DNA of 64,000 nt from Methanothrix sp. (GTDB lineage Archaea; Halobacteriota; Methanosarcinia; Methanotrichales; Methanotrichaceae). Shown here in pieces: positions 1 to 8,314 of the stretch. Both the position numbers and the translations under genes were made by a program. The stretch lies in the NCBI GenBank assembly GCA_026394555.1, contig JAPKXZ010000075.1, positions 107,080 to 171,079 of the forward strand. The letters run 5' to 3'. How positions within the stretch are numbered: position 1 is the first letter of the stretch; each line of letters starts with the position of its first letter. The notes below the pieces were generated by a model. That model had not been told where the DNA came from. It saw only the letters and a program-made list of their open reading frames with translations, and did not search any database.

Positions 1-2
1 TC

Positions 3-1034
3 GCGGTTGATTGTTACTGCGATGTGGATCTGGCCAGATGGGCAAAAGAGACGGCTAAAATGCCGCGCGACGGGGCAAAAGAGCACCTACAGTTTTATGT
101 GGAAAAGTTTCGTCCCGATGCCGTGGTGCTGGGACCAGGTCTGGAAGAGGCGTCTGTTCGAGGAGTGCCTGTGCTCAATAACCCGCCTGAAAAAACCGCT
201 CAGGTCTCAGATAAGCTCTGGTTGGCAGGTTGGCTGGAAGAGAAGGGCTTTCCCTTCATAAAGACAGAGATTGTCGATGTCGCGCATAATCTGCGTTTTC
301 CCTTCCTGATCAAGCCGCGCAAGGGCGCTGGAGGGGTGGGATGCCGGATAGTTGAGAGGCCTTCAGAGCTTAAAATGCATGTGAGCACGGAAAAGAGCAT
401 GCAAGAGGGCATGGAGGATGACCTGATCGCCCAGGAGTTGATCATTGGCTGTCCCGCCAGTGTCTCGGTCATTGGGAGCGGTCGCGCCGCGCGCGCCATT
501 GCCATCAACGAGCAGCTCATCGGCCTCTCCTGGGCCGGGGCGAAAGGGTTCAGGTACAGTGGGAACATCACTCCTCTTGCACATCCGCAATGCGGCATAG
601 GGCAGATGGCAGAAGAGATTATAGCGAAGCTGGGGCTCGTGGGCAGCAATGGTGTTGATTTTTTGCTCACCGAAAAAGGTCCCGTGGTGGTCGAGGTCAA
701 TAGCCGCTTTCAGGGCAGCCTGGATACGGTGGAATTGTCCGGCGGAGACAATGTCTTCCAGGCTCATCTTCAATCCTTTTTGGGAAGGCTTCCCGAGCGT
801 CCAGCCCCACCTCGTTGCACCGCAGGCAGAATCATAGTCTATGCCCCCCGCGATCTGACCATTGAGGCGGATCTGGTCCGAGACTGGACGACAGATGTGC
901 CAGGGAAGGGATCGCGAATAGCCGCAGACGATCCAATCCTGTCCATATTGGCCACGGGATCAGGCAGAGACGAAGTTATGGCCCAGCTAAAGACGAGAAC
1001 GGCAGTGATAAGCGAGATAATAAACGCAAAATAG
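3..1034 (+). CDS. ATP-grasp carboligase-like protein (5' end outside window)
   Basis: The reading frame is open from base 3 and runs through a possible GTG at 24 without a break, so the true start lies upstream of the window. The visible part holds an ATP-grasp fold. A lysine/glycine-rich segment (FLIKPRKGAGGVGC) is the ATP-binding loop, and VVVEVNSRFQGS is the metal-binding Glu/Asn region near the C-terminal end of the fold. Enzymes of this superfamily ligate a carboxylate to an amine or thiol using ATP. The substrate cannot be read from the sequence. It most resembles the archaeal 'predicted ATP-dependent carboligase' type rather than PurK or carbamoyl-phosphate synthase. No same-strand partner follows closely. 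Confidence 0.75.
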   Translation, partial: AVDCYCDVDLARWAKETAKMPRDGAKEHLQFYVEKFRPDAVVLGPGLEEASVRGVPVLNNPPEKTAQVSDKLWLAGWLEEKGFPFIKTEIVDVAHNLRFPFLIKPRKGAGGVGCRIVERPSELKMHVSTEKSMQEGMEDDLIAQELIIGCPASVSVIGSGRAARAIAINEQLIGLSWAGAKGFRYSGNITPLAHPQCGIGQMAEEIIAKLGLVGSNGVDFLLTEKGPVVVEVNSRFQGSLDTVELSGGDNVFQAHLQSFLGRLPERPAPPRCTAGRIIVYAPRDLTIEADLVRDWTTDVPGKGSRIAADDPILSILATGSGRDEVMAQLKTRTAVISEIINAK

Positions 1035-1082
1035 TGATAATATAAATATATTTGTTTTTGAAGTGCCAGGTATTGGCTCAGA

Positions 1083-1211
1083 TTACCAGGATACTACCCT
1101 GTAGAGCCAGTTGCTGATCAGTGTCCAGACCTTGACAAAGCCAGATCCTTTCTCCAGCTTTTTTTTGTCATTTTCGCTGTACTTTTTTCCATCCTTCATC
1201 CACGAGTCCAT
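1083..1211 (-). CDS. Possible 42-aa small protein
   Basis: An ATG-started 43-codon frame reads as a lysine-rich, charged N-terminal half followed by a tryptophan-containing hydrophobic tail (WTLISNWLYRVVSW). The composition looks like a real small membrane-associated peptide rather than random translation. It is the only candidate in the 350-base gap between the ATP-grasp gene and the RHH gene. No family is recognised, and upstream signals on the minus strand are weak. Treat as tentative. Confidence 0.35.
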   Translation of the reverse strand: MDSWMKDGKKYSENDKKKLEKGSGFVKVWTLISNWLYRVVSW

Positions 1212-1384
1212 GATATAGGATTATTTCTCGTTTGAATTTAACAATGTCGGTCTACATTGATGGCGCCATAGGCGCAAAAGTGCTAGGAATACATATTCCG
1301 GCGTCAGTATAAAAAGATAATGCTTGATAAAGGTAATATAGCATAAGGGGGACTGTATTGGTAGAGATAAATGCAGGGGATGAA

Positions 1385-1933
1385 ATGAAGTCACCAGAAA
1401 GAATTACCATCGCGTTAGATGAAGAGACGGCCGGCCTGTCCAAGAAGATGAAGGAAGACCTGGGCATGTCCCAGAGCGAGCTGATGCGAGAGTCCCTGAA
1501 GTTCTTTGGCAAACACAAGATGCTTTTTGACTTCGCCGAGGACAAGAAGGTTTACACCCATGCAGAAATGCTCTCCGCAGGCGAACATGTAATTCTGGAT
1601 ATCGATCACTGGATAATGTTTCTAAGCTTCATTGAAACTCATCCGGACAAGGAAAAGTTCTGGAATATGCATAAAGAGGTCTGCCGGGCTCATGCCGAGC
1701 AGTTCAAACACAAGCTCTTCAATGCGGAGAGCATCTTGAGAAGACTTGAGATCTGCAACCTCTTTAATATGAGCAAGACCGGCAAAAATGAGTTCACCCT
1801 CATCTTCGGCTCGGATGCGCCCAAGAAATTCGTGCGCATTGAGCTGGAGGAGATCTTTGCCGGCATGGGCTTCCTGGTTGAGATCAAAGATGACTTCTCA
1901 AAGCTGAGGGTTAAGGTAATTCATGATCTATAG
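1385..1933 (+). CDS. Ribbon-helix-helix transcriptional regulator with unknown C-terminal domain
   Basis: The first ~45 residues (ERITIALDEETAGLSKKMKE, then SQSELMRESLKFF) form a CopG/NikR-type ribbon-helix-helix DNA-binding domain: a short beta strand and two amphipathic helices. The remaining ~130 residues are charged and unrecognised, and probably act as a sensing or dimerisation domain. ATG at 1385 is preferred over the TTG at 1358 because an AGGGG ribosome-binding site sits just upstream of it and the RHH strand normally begins within a few residues of the start. An AT-rich promoter-like stretch lies around 1325-1345. It is monocistronic, with 170 bases before tpiA. Confidence 0.7.
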   Translation: MKSPERITIALDEETAGLSKKMKEDLGMSQSELMRESLKFFGKHKMLFDFAEDKKVYTHAEMLSAGEHVILDIDHWIMFLSFIETHPDKEKFWNMHKEVCRAHAEQFKHKLFNAESILRRLEICNLFNMSKTGKNEFTLIFGSDAPKKFVRIELEEIFAGMGFLVEIKDDFSKLRVKVIHDL

Positions 1934-2058
1934 TAAATTCCTTTTTGAAGGATAATCTGCCGGAGAAGCGATCCGATTCTAGAGAGCTTTCTGTCCCGAG
2001 TGCCTTCAAGCAGAAGTTTATGAAAAATATTATAATGACGTGCTAGCCGAATGCAGCC

Positions 2059-2070
2059 AAAATATATATG
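2059..2070 (+). promoter_or_regulatory. TATA box of tpiA operon
   Basis: The AT-rich AAAATATATATG lies 36-47 bases before the tpiA ATG. A ribosome-binding site (GAGGGAG, about 2096-2102) sits between, giving a short leader. Archaeal TATA elements normally lie ~25 bases before the transcription start. Confidence 0.5.
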
Positions 2071-2105
2071 CTAACTGAGATTACACAAGTGCTGCGAGGG
2101 AGATT

Positions 2106-2774
2106 ATGACCTTAATCGTGCTCAACTTCAAGACCTATCGTGAATCGACCGGTCCGGAGGCTCTACGCCTGGCAAAGATCTGCGAGGACATTTCTCGGGA
2201 TTATTCCGTGCAAATAGTGGTTGTGCCCCAGGTAGCCGATATCCAGACCATCTCAAAAGCCGTTAAGATACCGGTCTATGCTCAGCATGTAGACGGAGTT
2301 GGATATGGCGGCTTTACGGGCCATGTGACTGCTGCATCCTTGAAAGCTGCGGGAGCTGTCGGATCTCTCATCAACCACTCCGAGCGAAGGCTCAAGTTGG
2401 CTGATATTGAGGCCTCCATCTCCGCCGCTCGCCAGGTCGGCCTAAAGACCATCGTCTGTACCAACAACGTGGCCACAACCCGTGCCTCGGCTGCACTGGA
2501 GCCGGACTACGTGGCTGTGGAGCCGCCGGAGTTGATCGGCAGCGGCATTCCTGTATCCAAGGCCAATCCACAGGTAATTTCACAGTCCGTTGATGCCGTC
2601 AAACGAATTGCACCGAAGGTAGGTGTGCTCTGCGGTGCGGGAATAACCCATGGCGAAGATCTGAGAAGCGCTCTAGAGCTGGGATCGGTTGGGGTCTTGC
2701 TCGCTTCCGGAATTATCAAGGCAAAAGACCCGCGCAAGGCTTTGGAAGACCTGGTGACGGGAGCCAGAAAATGA
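2106..2774 (+). CDS. tpiA: Triosephosphate isomerase
   Basis: Interconverts glyceraldehyde 3-phosphate and dihydroxyacetone phosphate in gluconeogenesis/glycolysis. At 222 aa it is the short archaeal form. Catalytic landmarks are the N-terminal LNFKTY (Asn/Lys), the electrophilic His in LINHSERR, and the catalytic Glu in VAVEPPELIGSG. The phosphate loops CGAGIT and GVLLASGI lie near the C-terminus. It heads a tight operon. Its last codons overlap acyP by four bases, followed by a ferredoxin and geranylgeranyl reductase, so triose phosphate supply (sn-glycerol-1-phosphate precursor) is genetically linked with lipid maturation. Confidence 0.96.
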   Translation: MTLIVLNFKTYRESTGPEALRLAKICEDISRDYSVQIVVVPQVADIQTISKAVKIPVYAQHVDGVGYGGFTGHVTAASLKAAGAVGSLINHSERRLKLADIEASISAARQVGLKTIVCTNNVATTRASAALEPDYVAVEPPELIGSGIPVSKANPQVISQSVDAVKRIAPKVGVLCGAGITHGEDLRSALELGSVGVLLASGIIKAKDPRKALEDLVTGARK

Positions 2775-3037
2775 TAACGGTGCACGTTCGTGTCTCGGGT
2801 CGAGTGCAGGGTGTTTTCTATCGCGCCTTTACTCAAGAGCGGGCAAGGGCTCTGGGGGTGAATGGCTTTGTGAGAAACATTCCCGGCGGTGGAGTGGAGG
2901 CTATGCTGGAGGGAGAGAGAAAGAGCGTAGGAGAATTGCTCAAAGCCATGAAGTGTGGACCCACCGGAGCCATAATCCTGGGGATGGAGTTCTCCGAGTT
3001 GGAAAGCAAAGGATACGAGGATTTTGAAATAAAATAG
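2771..3037 (+). CDS. acyP: Acylphosphatase
   Basis: Hydrolyses carboxyl-phosphate mixed anhydrides such as acetyl phosphate or 1,3-bisphosphoglycerate. The 88-aa length is typical. The active-site motif is present near the N-terminus: RVSGRVQGVFYRAF with the phosphate-binding Arg, followed by GVNGFVRNIPGG with the catalytic Asn. It starts inside the tpiA stop (ATGA overlap), implying translational coupling. A small ferredoxin gene begins 11 bases downstream. Confidence 0.95.
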   Translation: MITVHVRVSGRVQGVFYRAFTQERARALGVNGFVRNIPGGGVEAMLEGERKSVGELLKAMKCGPTGAIILGMEFSELESKGYEDFEIK

Positions 3038-3048
3038 GATGTGATCTC

Positions 3049-3219
3049 ATGCTTACCGTCAACAGATACAAATGCTGCTACTGCGGTGCCTGCGTCGGAG
3101 TCTGCCCGACATGTGCCCTGGAGCTGGTGGAGACCTGGCTCGAGGTCTCAGCAGAGTGTAAGGAGTGCAGCCTGTGCACCAAGATATGTCCAGTGGGAGC
3201 CCTGGAGGTCAAGGCATGA
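3049..3219 (+). CDS. Small 2x[4Fe-4S] ferredoxin partner of geranylgeranyl reductase
   Basis: A 56-aa protein with two cysteine motifs, CCYCGACVGVCP and CKECSLCTKICP, each typical of a [4Fe-4S] cluster. The ATG follows a GTGATCT leader. The stop codon overlaps the ATG of the next gene, the archaeal lipid reductase. In Methanosarcina acetivorans a ferredoxin encoded beside the geranylgeranyl reductase is reported to be its electron donor. The same arrangement with stop/start overlap here supports that role. Confidence 0.88.
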   Translation: MLTVNRYKCCYCGACVGVCPTCALELVETWLEVSAECKECSLCTKICPVGALEVKA

Positions 3220-4391
3220 AGTGCGACTTGATCGTAGTAGGAGGGGGGCCGGGCGGATCAATGGCCGCCAAGACGGCAGCTCTCGCCGGCCTCAAGGTCG
3301 TCATGCTGGAAAAACGCCAGGAGATCGGCGATCCGGTGCGCTGTGCGGAGGGCGTTAGCAAGAGGGCCTTATGCCGCATGATGAAGCCCGAGCCGGAATG
3401 GATATCTTCCGAGGTAAAGGGCGCTAGAATCTATGCACCGGACGGGACGAGCATAGTCATGTCCGAGGACAAGAGCGGCGACGAGGTGGGCTACGTCCTG
3501 GAGAGGAAGATCTTTGATCGAGGCCTGGCCATGCAGGCAGCCCAGGCGGGGGCAAAGGTCCTGGTCAAGACCAGAGCTTTGGGTCTGCTAAAGAAGGACG
3601 GAGTCATTTGTGGAGTGTCCGCACTTCGTTTGGGCGAGCCCCTGCAGATCGAGGCGCCCCTGATCATCGGTGCGGACGGAGTGGAGTCCAAGGTGGGACG
3701 TTGGGCAGGTATCGATACCACCTTGAAGCTGCAAGATATCGAATCTTGCGCCCAGTTCCTAGTGCATGATGCATCTATTGATGACGAATACACCGAGTTC
3801 TTTTTGGGAAACAGCATCGCTCCCTCAGGATATGCCTGGTCGTTTCCCAAGGGCGAGAAGCTGGCCAACATTGGTCTCGGAATTCAGGGATCGCGGTCCA
3901 AGGGCGGCGAAGCTATGCGGCTGCTCTGCCAGTTCATGAAATCTCACTTTCCCAATGGCAAAGTGGTGGAGATGGTGGTGGGAGGAGACCCCTGTTCCGG
4001 GCCCATTGACTCTGCAATTGCAGACGGCGTGATGCTGGTGGGAGATGCGGCTCATCAGACCGATCCGCTCACGGGGGGAGGCATTCTCAATGCCATGCGG
4101 GCGGGAATCATTGCCGGAGAGGTGGCAGCAAAGGCGTTAGCCGCAGGCAATGTCCGCCGTACGGGACTGCAAGAGTACGAGGACCGTTGGCGAGACGATT
4201 TCGGCAAGACGATAGCCAAGAGCTTCCAGTTCAAGGAGTTCTTCGTCAAGCTTACCGATAATGACCTAAATCAGCTCCTCGGCTCTCTGGCCAAGGAGGA
4301 CATAACCAAGATGGACCTGCCCGGCATGCTGCGCGTTCTCTTCCGGCTCAACCCGAAACTGCTCTGGGGGCTGAAAAGCATGATAATTTAG
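3216..4391 (+). CDS. Digeranylgeranylglycerophospholipid reductase (geranylgeranyl reductase family)
   Basis: A 391-aa FAD-dependent reductase that saturates the geranylgeranyl chains of archaeal ether lipids. The N-terminus (CDLIVVGGGPGGSMAA) is a Rossmann FAD-binding motif. GDPVRCAEG is the conserved substrate-pocket/cysteine region, and VGDAAHQTDPLTGGGI is the second FAD signature. ATG at 3216 is chosen because it overlaps the ferredoxin stop and places the Rossmann motif at residue 5. The operon with ferredoxin, acylphosphatase and tpiA suggests co-production of the electron donor and lipid backbone. It is the last gene of the operon. Confidence 0.93.
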   Translation: MKCDLIVVGGGPGGSMAAKTAALAGLKVVMLEKRQEIGDPVRCAEGVSKRALCRMMKPEPEWISSEVKGARIYAPDGTSIVMSEDKSGDEVGYVLERKIFDRGLAMQAAQAGAKVLVKTRALGLLKKDGVICGVSALRLGEPLQIEAPLIIGADGVESKVGRWAGIDTTLKLQDIESCAQFLVHDASIDDEYTEFFLGNSIAPSGYAWSFPKGEKLANIGLGIQGSRSKGGEAMRLLCQFMKSHFPNGKVVEMVVGGDPCSGPIDSAIADGVMLVGDAAHQTDPLTGGGILNAMRAGIIAGEVAAKALAAGNVRRTGLQEYEDRWRDDFGKTIAKSFQFKEFFVKLTDNDLNQLLGSLAKEDITKMDLPGMLRVLFRLNPKLLWGLKSMII

Positions 4392-4408
4392 CTTCTTTGG
4401 GGGAAGAC

Positions 4409-4457
4409 TTTTTCGCGGCTTCACACGAGATCCTGGGTATCATGCGAAGACGCGAAG
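4409..4457 (+). repeat. Dispersed repeat copy A (imperfect palindrome)
   Basis: This stretch (TTCGCGGCTTCACACGAGAT then TCCTGGG) matches the element at 4821-4870 over most of its length and carries complementary TTCGCG/CGCGAA ends. Both copies lie in the ~490-base non-coding gap after the lipid reductase. Confidence 0.6.
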
Positions 4458-4651
4458 TCCCGATGAGAGAAGGACAATTCTTGCCCTATCCATTTTGATT
4501 TTCGCCCTAATCGATGATCGACGAAAAAAACAATGATTGAGGCACTTGCCTGGGGCCGCATCTTTGCAGACCTTGAGGGAAATCCCTATCCATAGTGAGC
4601 GAAACTCGCCGGACTCAACTCAAGCCGTATTGCTACCTGCCTGAAATTAAA

Positions 4652-4677
4652 ATAATGGGACAAAACGGTCCCATTAT
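4652..4677. repeat. Perfect 10-bp hairpin
   Basis: ATAATGGGAC and GTCCCATTAT form a perfect 10-bp stem around a 6-base AAAACG loop. It lies midway in the gap between convergent genes (lipid reductase and the minus-strand gene at 4884). It may be an RNA-processing or termination hairpin or a protein site; the sequence does not decide. Confidence 0.5.
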
Positions 4678-4820
4678 GCTGTAAATTTGCCGGCAGTTAT
4701 TCTAAATGTAGCGTCTTCTTTGAACAATTCACTATTGTCATTGATTTCTACCCACAGGTGACGGTCGTGATGCAGTCTTTGGTTGATGTTTTGGTTGTCT
4801 CCCAATGCGTGCGATCATGT

Positions 4821-4870
4821 CTTCTTCGCGTCTTCGCGCGAGATCCTGAGATCACGCGAAGACGCAAAAA
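4821..4870 (+). repeat. Dispersed repeat copy B with 11-bp perfect stem
   Basis: GCGTCTTCGCG at 4828-4838 and CGCGAAGACGC at 4855-4865 are exact reverse complements separated by 16 bases, followed by an A-rich run. Copy A at 4409-4457 shares the CGAGATCCTG core. It resembles a REP-type palindromic element. It ends only 14 bases from the 3' end of the convergent gene, so it could also serve as its transcript end. Confidence 0.6.
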
Positions 4871-4883
4871 ATTATTGAGTCAT

Positions 4884-5432
4884 CTACGCCAGTACCGAGG
4901 TGCCGTCCTCTCTCTTGGGCAGCCGATCCGCATCGAAGACTACCACTATCTTCTCCTTATCCGCATCAATGGCTGCCACACCCATGTGGAAGATGTAGCG
5001 CATGGTCCTCGGTCCGTCCGGAATTCGCAGTTTATGCTCGCGGCGCAGCAGAATGGCGCTGGCTGCCTGGAGAGAAGGGCTGCTTTGCAGGAATAAAAGG
5101 CCGGGCAGGTTGAGGCGATGGTGGCTTGTGGTGGGATATTTCTCGCCAATCAATTCGCCCAGCTCTTCGCGACGAATCATCACCTCCAACTCGCCGCTCT
5201 TCACGACAATCCGGCTCTCGTCGGCATGCACCTGGTCAATGTGAGTACGGAGCGCACAGAGCACATAGCTATCCCCGCGTCCTTTGTTTTCCGGGGGTAG
5301 AAGGGCTTCCAGCTTTTTCATAAAGGGGCGCAAAAGAGGGCTGGTCCCGGCAAAGAGGGCCCCAGGGAGATTTCTAACCTCGGTTCGGGCCAGCTCATGG
5401 AGATCCTTCTCGCGGACCATTATGGATATCAT
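4884..5432 (-). CDS. Conserved hypothetical protein (182 aa)
   Basis: An alpha/beta soluble protein with no signal peptide or membrane segment. It has no catalytic motif I recognise, although charged clusters (HIDQVHADESR, RREELGELIGE, IVVVFDADRLP) suggest an ordered domain. The coding pattern (G/C-rich third positions) fits its neighbours better than overlapping plus-strand frames. A second ATG four codons in (5420) could also be the start. It stands alone, divergent from the regulator at 5823 across a 390-base AT-rich gap. Confidence 0.6.
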   Translation of the reverse strand: MISIMVREKDLHELARTEVRNLPGALFAGTSPLLRPFMKKLEALLPPENKGRGDSYVLCALRTHIDQVHADESRIVVKSGELEVMIRREELGELIGEKYPTTSHHRLNLPGLLFLQSSPSLQAASAILLRREHKLRIPDGPRTMRYIFHMGVAAIDADKEKIVVVFDADRLPKREDGTSVLA

Positions 5433-5822
5433 GATGATACATTAGCCTGCGAGGAAATATAGATTGCAGGTGACAATCGTGGCGAGCTATCTGTGCCGTA
5501 TAATAATTTTCTTTATAAATAATATTACGATCAAATATATATCTATTCTTTCCCAATTAATTATTTAATCTCATTCTGATAAGGGCTCGGCTAAGGTCCG
5601 GCAAAATCACCCTGGCGGTGCAACTCCATTAATGGGCATTTGGAAATTGCCAAAAATATAAAATCTCAACTCAATGCATTCTTACCTGGGTAGACACCTA
5701 AATGTAAATGCCGTTTGCTTTTAAAGTTATTATCTAATGTATTAGTCTAATTAAGTAAAATTAAAGATATTCCCTTTCAAAACAAATTATTTATATCATT
5801 ACGTATTTGTGACAAGAAAAAT
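5433..5822. promoter_or_regulatory. AT-rich divergent intergenic region with TATA box for the regulator
   Basis: 390 bases without a convincing gene. AAATTATTTATAT around 5780-5795 lies 28-43 bases before the ATG at 5823 and is a good TATA candidate. Further AT-rich runs near 5505-5560 could serve the minus-strand gene. No riboswitch or tRNA is recognised here. Confidence 0.4.
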
Positions 5823-6212
5823 ATGGTGCCGATTATGAAAGAGTCCACTGTAAAGATCCTGGATGACAAGGACATGGAATTTGTCGAAACGCTTCGATCC
5901 CTGAGCGTTCCGCGCAACGTTGCAACGCTCATAACCTTTCTGGCTAATGTGGATGAAGCTTCATCTCGCGAAATAGAGATGGGCTCCGACCTGCGCCAGC
6001 CGGAAGTGAGCATTGCCATGCGTACCCTACGTGAAAACAGCTGGATAGAAGAGAAAGAAATCAAGCGCGAAGGCAAAGGCAGACCAATGAAGGTCTATTC
6101 GCTAAAAGCGGGCATTGATGCGATCATAAAGCATTTCGAGGATGAGAAGCTGCACGAGTCTGCCCAGGCTATGGAGAGCATCCAGAGGCTAAAGCAACTC
6201 ATAGCATCCTAG
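5823..6212 (+). CDS. Winged helix-turn-helix transcriptional regulator
   Basis: A 129-aa protein. Residues ~20-95 form a winged-helix domain: VPRNVATLITFLANVDEASS, then the recognition helix RQPEVSIAMRTLRENSWI, and the wing EKEIKREGKGRPMKVYSL. The C-terminal helix is probably for dimerisation. It belongs to the broad ArsR/TrmB-like class common in methanogens. The target is unknown. It converges with feoA (4-base overlap of stops), so an iron link is possible but not shown. Confidence 0.75.
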   Translation: MVPIMKESTVKILDDKDMEFVETLRSLSVPRNVATLITFLANVDEASSREIEMGSDLRQPEVSIAMRTLRENSWIEEKEIKREGKGRPMKVYSLKAGIDAIIKHFEDEKLHESAQAMESIQRLKQLIAS

Positions 6213-6463
6213 ATAAAACCAGGAGGGGGGCGAGCAAGTACCTCCACCTCGATTTTTGCAGCAATATTGCGGCCCAATGAGATCTTCGAGCCGTTTACCT
6301 CAATTACTACCGGTCCGCCAAAGGGCTGAGAGGCAATTTTACGGATGTGCCTTCCTTTCCTTATGCCCATGGACTCAAACCTCTTCTCCCAATTGACATC
6401 ACCAATTATCATGACTTCCAGGGTCTGATTGCAGGGTGCCTTGGTAAGCTCTATATGCACCAT
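6209..6463 (-). CDS. feoA: FeoA-domain protein
   Basis: An 84-aa SH3-like FeoA protein. The pattern is a short N-terminal strand, MGIRKGRHIRKIASQPFGGP, then VVIEVNGSKISLGRNIA and a C-terminal strand. FeoA normally assists the FeoB ferrous iron transporter or acts as a small regulatory domain. No feoB is present in the window. It lies 54 bases downstream of hisF on the same strand and may be read from the his transcript. It overlaps the end of the convergent regulator gene by four bases. Confidence 0.85.
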   Translation of the reverse strand: MVHIELTKAPCNQTLEVMIIGDVNWEKRFESMGIRKGRHIRKIASQPFGGPVVIEVNGSKISLGRNIAAKIEVEVLARPPPGFI

Positions 6464-6517
6464 TTCTGATATATCCTCTCCGTCCTACTGTTTTCTAGTT
6501 CTTTGCATAAATCTCAC

Positions 6518-7330
6518 TCAGATGCGCACGTTCACGCCCCTCTCTTTGAGATATGTCTTCACGTTTCTGATATTCCACTCCCCGAAGTGAAAGATGCTCG
6601 CCGCCAGCGCAGCCGATGCATCGGTCTTCTTGAAGACCTCCAGCATGTGATCAGGACTGGCGCAGCCTCCCGAGGCGATCACAGGCACGTTCACCCGTTT
6701 GGCCACAGCGTTTGTGAGAGGGATGTCGAAGCCGTCATAGGTCCCATCCCGGTCCATGCTGGTGAGAAGAATCTCTCCTGCTCCCAGGGACACCGCTCTG
6801 CTTGCCCAGGCGATGGCGTCAATGCCTGTAAACTGCCTGCCCCCATAAAAGGAGCATTCAAACCAGCAGGCTCCTTGCTCAGTTTGCACAATGTGCCGGC
6901 CTTCTTCTAAAGTGTAGCGCCGCTTGGCATCGATAGCCAGTACAACAGCCTGATTTCCATATCGATCGGATATCTCGCTGATCAGCTCAGGACGCTTTAG
7001 GGCAGAGGTGTTCACAGTGATCTTGTCTGCCCCGGCATTGAAGACCTCTCTTGCCTGCTCCACACTATTTATGCCGCCGCCTACCGCTAGTGGCACAAAG
7101 ACCGAGCGCGAGGTCTTTTTGATGACGCTGGTCATGGTCTCCCTTCGCTCGTGAGATGCCGTGATGTCCAAAAAGACGATCTCATCGGCACCGTCCTCAT
7201 AGTATTGGCCGGCCAGCTCCCAAGGGACCCCTGCATACCTTATCTGCTGAAACTCGATGCCCTTAACAACTCGACCGCCCGGCACACCCATGTCGCAGTC
7301 CAAACAGGGAATGATTCTTCTCGCTAACAT
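6518..7330 (-). CDS. hisF: Imidazole glycerol phosphate synthase, cyclase subunit
   Basis: A 270-aa TIM barrel. It combines PRFAR with ammonia delivered by HisH to give imidazole glycerol phosphate and AICAR. The catalytic aspartates are visible in IIPCLDCD near the N-terminus and VLAIDAKR mid-protein. Phosphate-binding loops are [15 protein letters not shown] and ASGGCAS. The start overlaps the end of hisH by seven bases, so the two glutaminase/cyclase partners are translationally coupled. Confidence 0.97.
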   Translation of the reverse strand: MLARRIIPCLDCDMGVPGGRVVKGIEFQQIRYAGVPWELAGQYYEDGADEIVFLDITASHERRETMTSVIKKTSRSVFVPLAVGGGINSVEQAREVFNAGADKITVNTSALKRPELISEISDRYGNQAVVLAIDAKRRYTLEEGRHIVQTEQGACWFECSFYGGRQFTGIDAIAWASRAVSLGAGEILLTSMDRDGTYDGFDIPLTNAVAKRVNVPVIASGGCASPDHMLEVFKKTDASAALAASIFHFGEWNIRNVKTYLKERGVNVRI

Positions 7331-7929
7331 CGTATGGCCCTCACAAAGTTCTCCAGGATTCTCAGGCCCTTGGCGCCCGACTTCTCGGGGTGAAACTGAG
7401 TGGCAAAGAGATTATCCCGGGCTATTGCTGCAGTGACATCCACCCCATGCTCCGTCGTAGCAACGATTCGCGATTTGTCTTCAGGCTGCCCGTAATAGGA
7501 GTGCACAAAATAGAACATATCGCCGTCTTCAATCCCCTGCAGCATCTCTACCGGACGCTTGATGGAAAGGCTGTTCCAGCCCATTTGGGGGATCATAACC
7601 GATGAAGGCAGCTTTACCACTCTTCCCCTAATCCATCCCAATCCTCGGGCGGCAGGGCTTTCTTCGCTCTCCTCAAAGAGGACCTGTAGCCCTATGCAAA
7701 TAGCAAAGATGGGGGTTCCACATTCTCGCGCACTACTAAGAGCACCCTCAAAGCGGCAGAGTCGATCCATGCATTGCCCAAAGGCCCCCACGCCCGGAAC
7801 CACAATGCCTCCTACTCCGGCAAGTTCGTCGGGCTCGCTTATAATCTTCGGTGAGCCACCCACGTAGTCCAGAGCGTTATAGATGCTGAACAGGTTGCCC
7901 ATCCCGTAATCCACTATGGCAATCGTCAT
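7324..7929 (-). CDS. hisH: Imidazole glycerol phosphate synthase, glutaminase subunit
   Basis: A class I glutamine amidotransferase, 201 aa. The frame extends further upstream, but the start at 7929 gives the canonical N-terminus [15 protein letters not shown]; the extra 46 residues upstream look like translated leader. GVGAFGQ is the oxyanion region, [20 protein letters not shown] holds the catalytic Cys (CIGLQ), and [10 protein letters not shown] supplies the His/Glu of the triad. It feeds ammonia to HisF encoded immediately downstream with overlap. Confidence 0.96.
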   Translation of the reverse strand: MTIAIVDYGMGNLFSIYNALDYVGGSPKIISEPDELAGVGGIVVPGVGAFGQCMDRLCRFEGALSSARECGTPIFAICIGLQVLFEESEESPAARGLGWIRGRVVKLPSSVMIPQMGWNSLSIKRPVEMLQGIEDGDMFYFVHSYYGQPEDKSRIVATTEHGVDVTAAIARDNLFATQFHPEKSGAKGLRILENFVRAIRC

Positions 7930-8232
7930 CGTTTTTATCCTTCTTGCATTTGCACCAATTGATCCTATTGCATTTGGCACTGGTCGCCGGAAAAGCTTTT
8001 CCGTTCTGCGAAGCAGCATTGTTGAGCCAACCCTCATTTCGGCATGCAATTGAAATTTAGTAACCAAGTTTTATTATGAATATTTACGAATTAGAGTTGC
8101 AATGACAATACCATCCTCCAACGAGGTCTTCATATACCGGTTTCTTATAACAAATTTTGTAATTGCAAAAGCTTAAATAGGCCACCATGGCATTTCCGGC
8201 CTCCTTCATAGTTTATAAAGTTAACCCATAAT

Positions 8233-8243
8233 TTTTAAATAGC
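8233..8243 (+). promoter_or_regulatory. TATA box of gdhA
   Basis: TTTTTAAATAG followed by CTAAGG lies ~75 bases before the gdhA ATG. It predicts transcription start near 8265 and a ~50-base leader containing the ribosome-binding site CGGAG at about 8301-8305. The rest of the 385-base gap (7930-8314) shows only further AT-rich tracts, including a second TTAAATAG near 8172 that could serve as an alternative promoter. Confidence 0.55.
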
Positions 8244-8314
8244 TAAGGGTGGACATTTGCTCTCATCAGTCAAACATAAAGATTTGGGTAGATGCTAAAC
8301 GGAGATGCTAAAAA

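Noticed and set aside
3041..3358. 105-aa frame overlapping ferredoxin and geranylgeranyl reductase
   Set aside because: Out-of-frame reading of two clear genes in an overlapping operon.
4758..5096. 112-aa plus-strand frame in the gap and over the 4884 gene
   Set aside because: It includes the palindromic repeat and then the reverse of a better minus-strand gene; no protein-like features.
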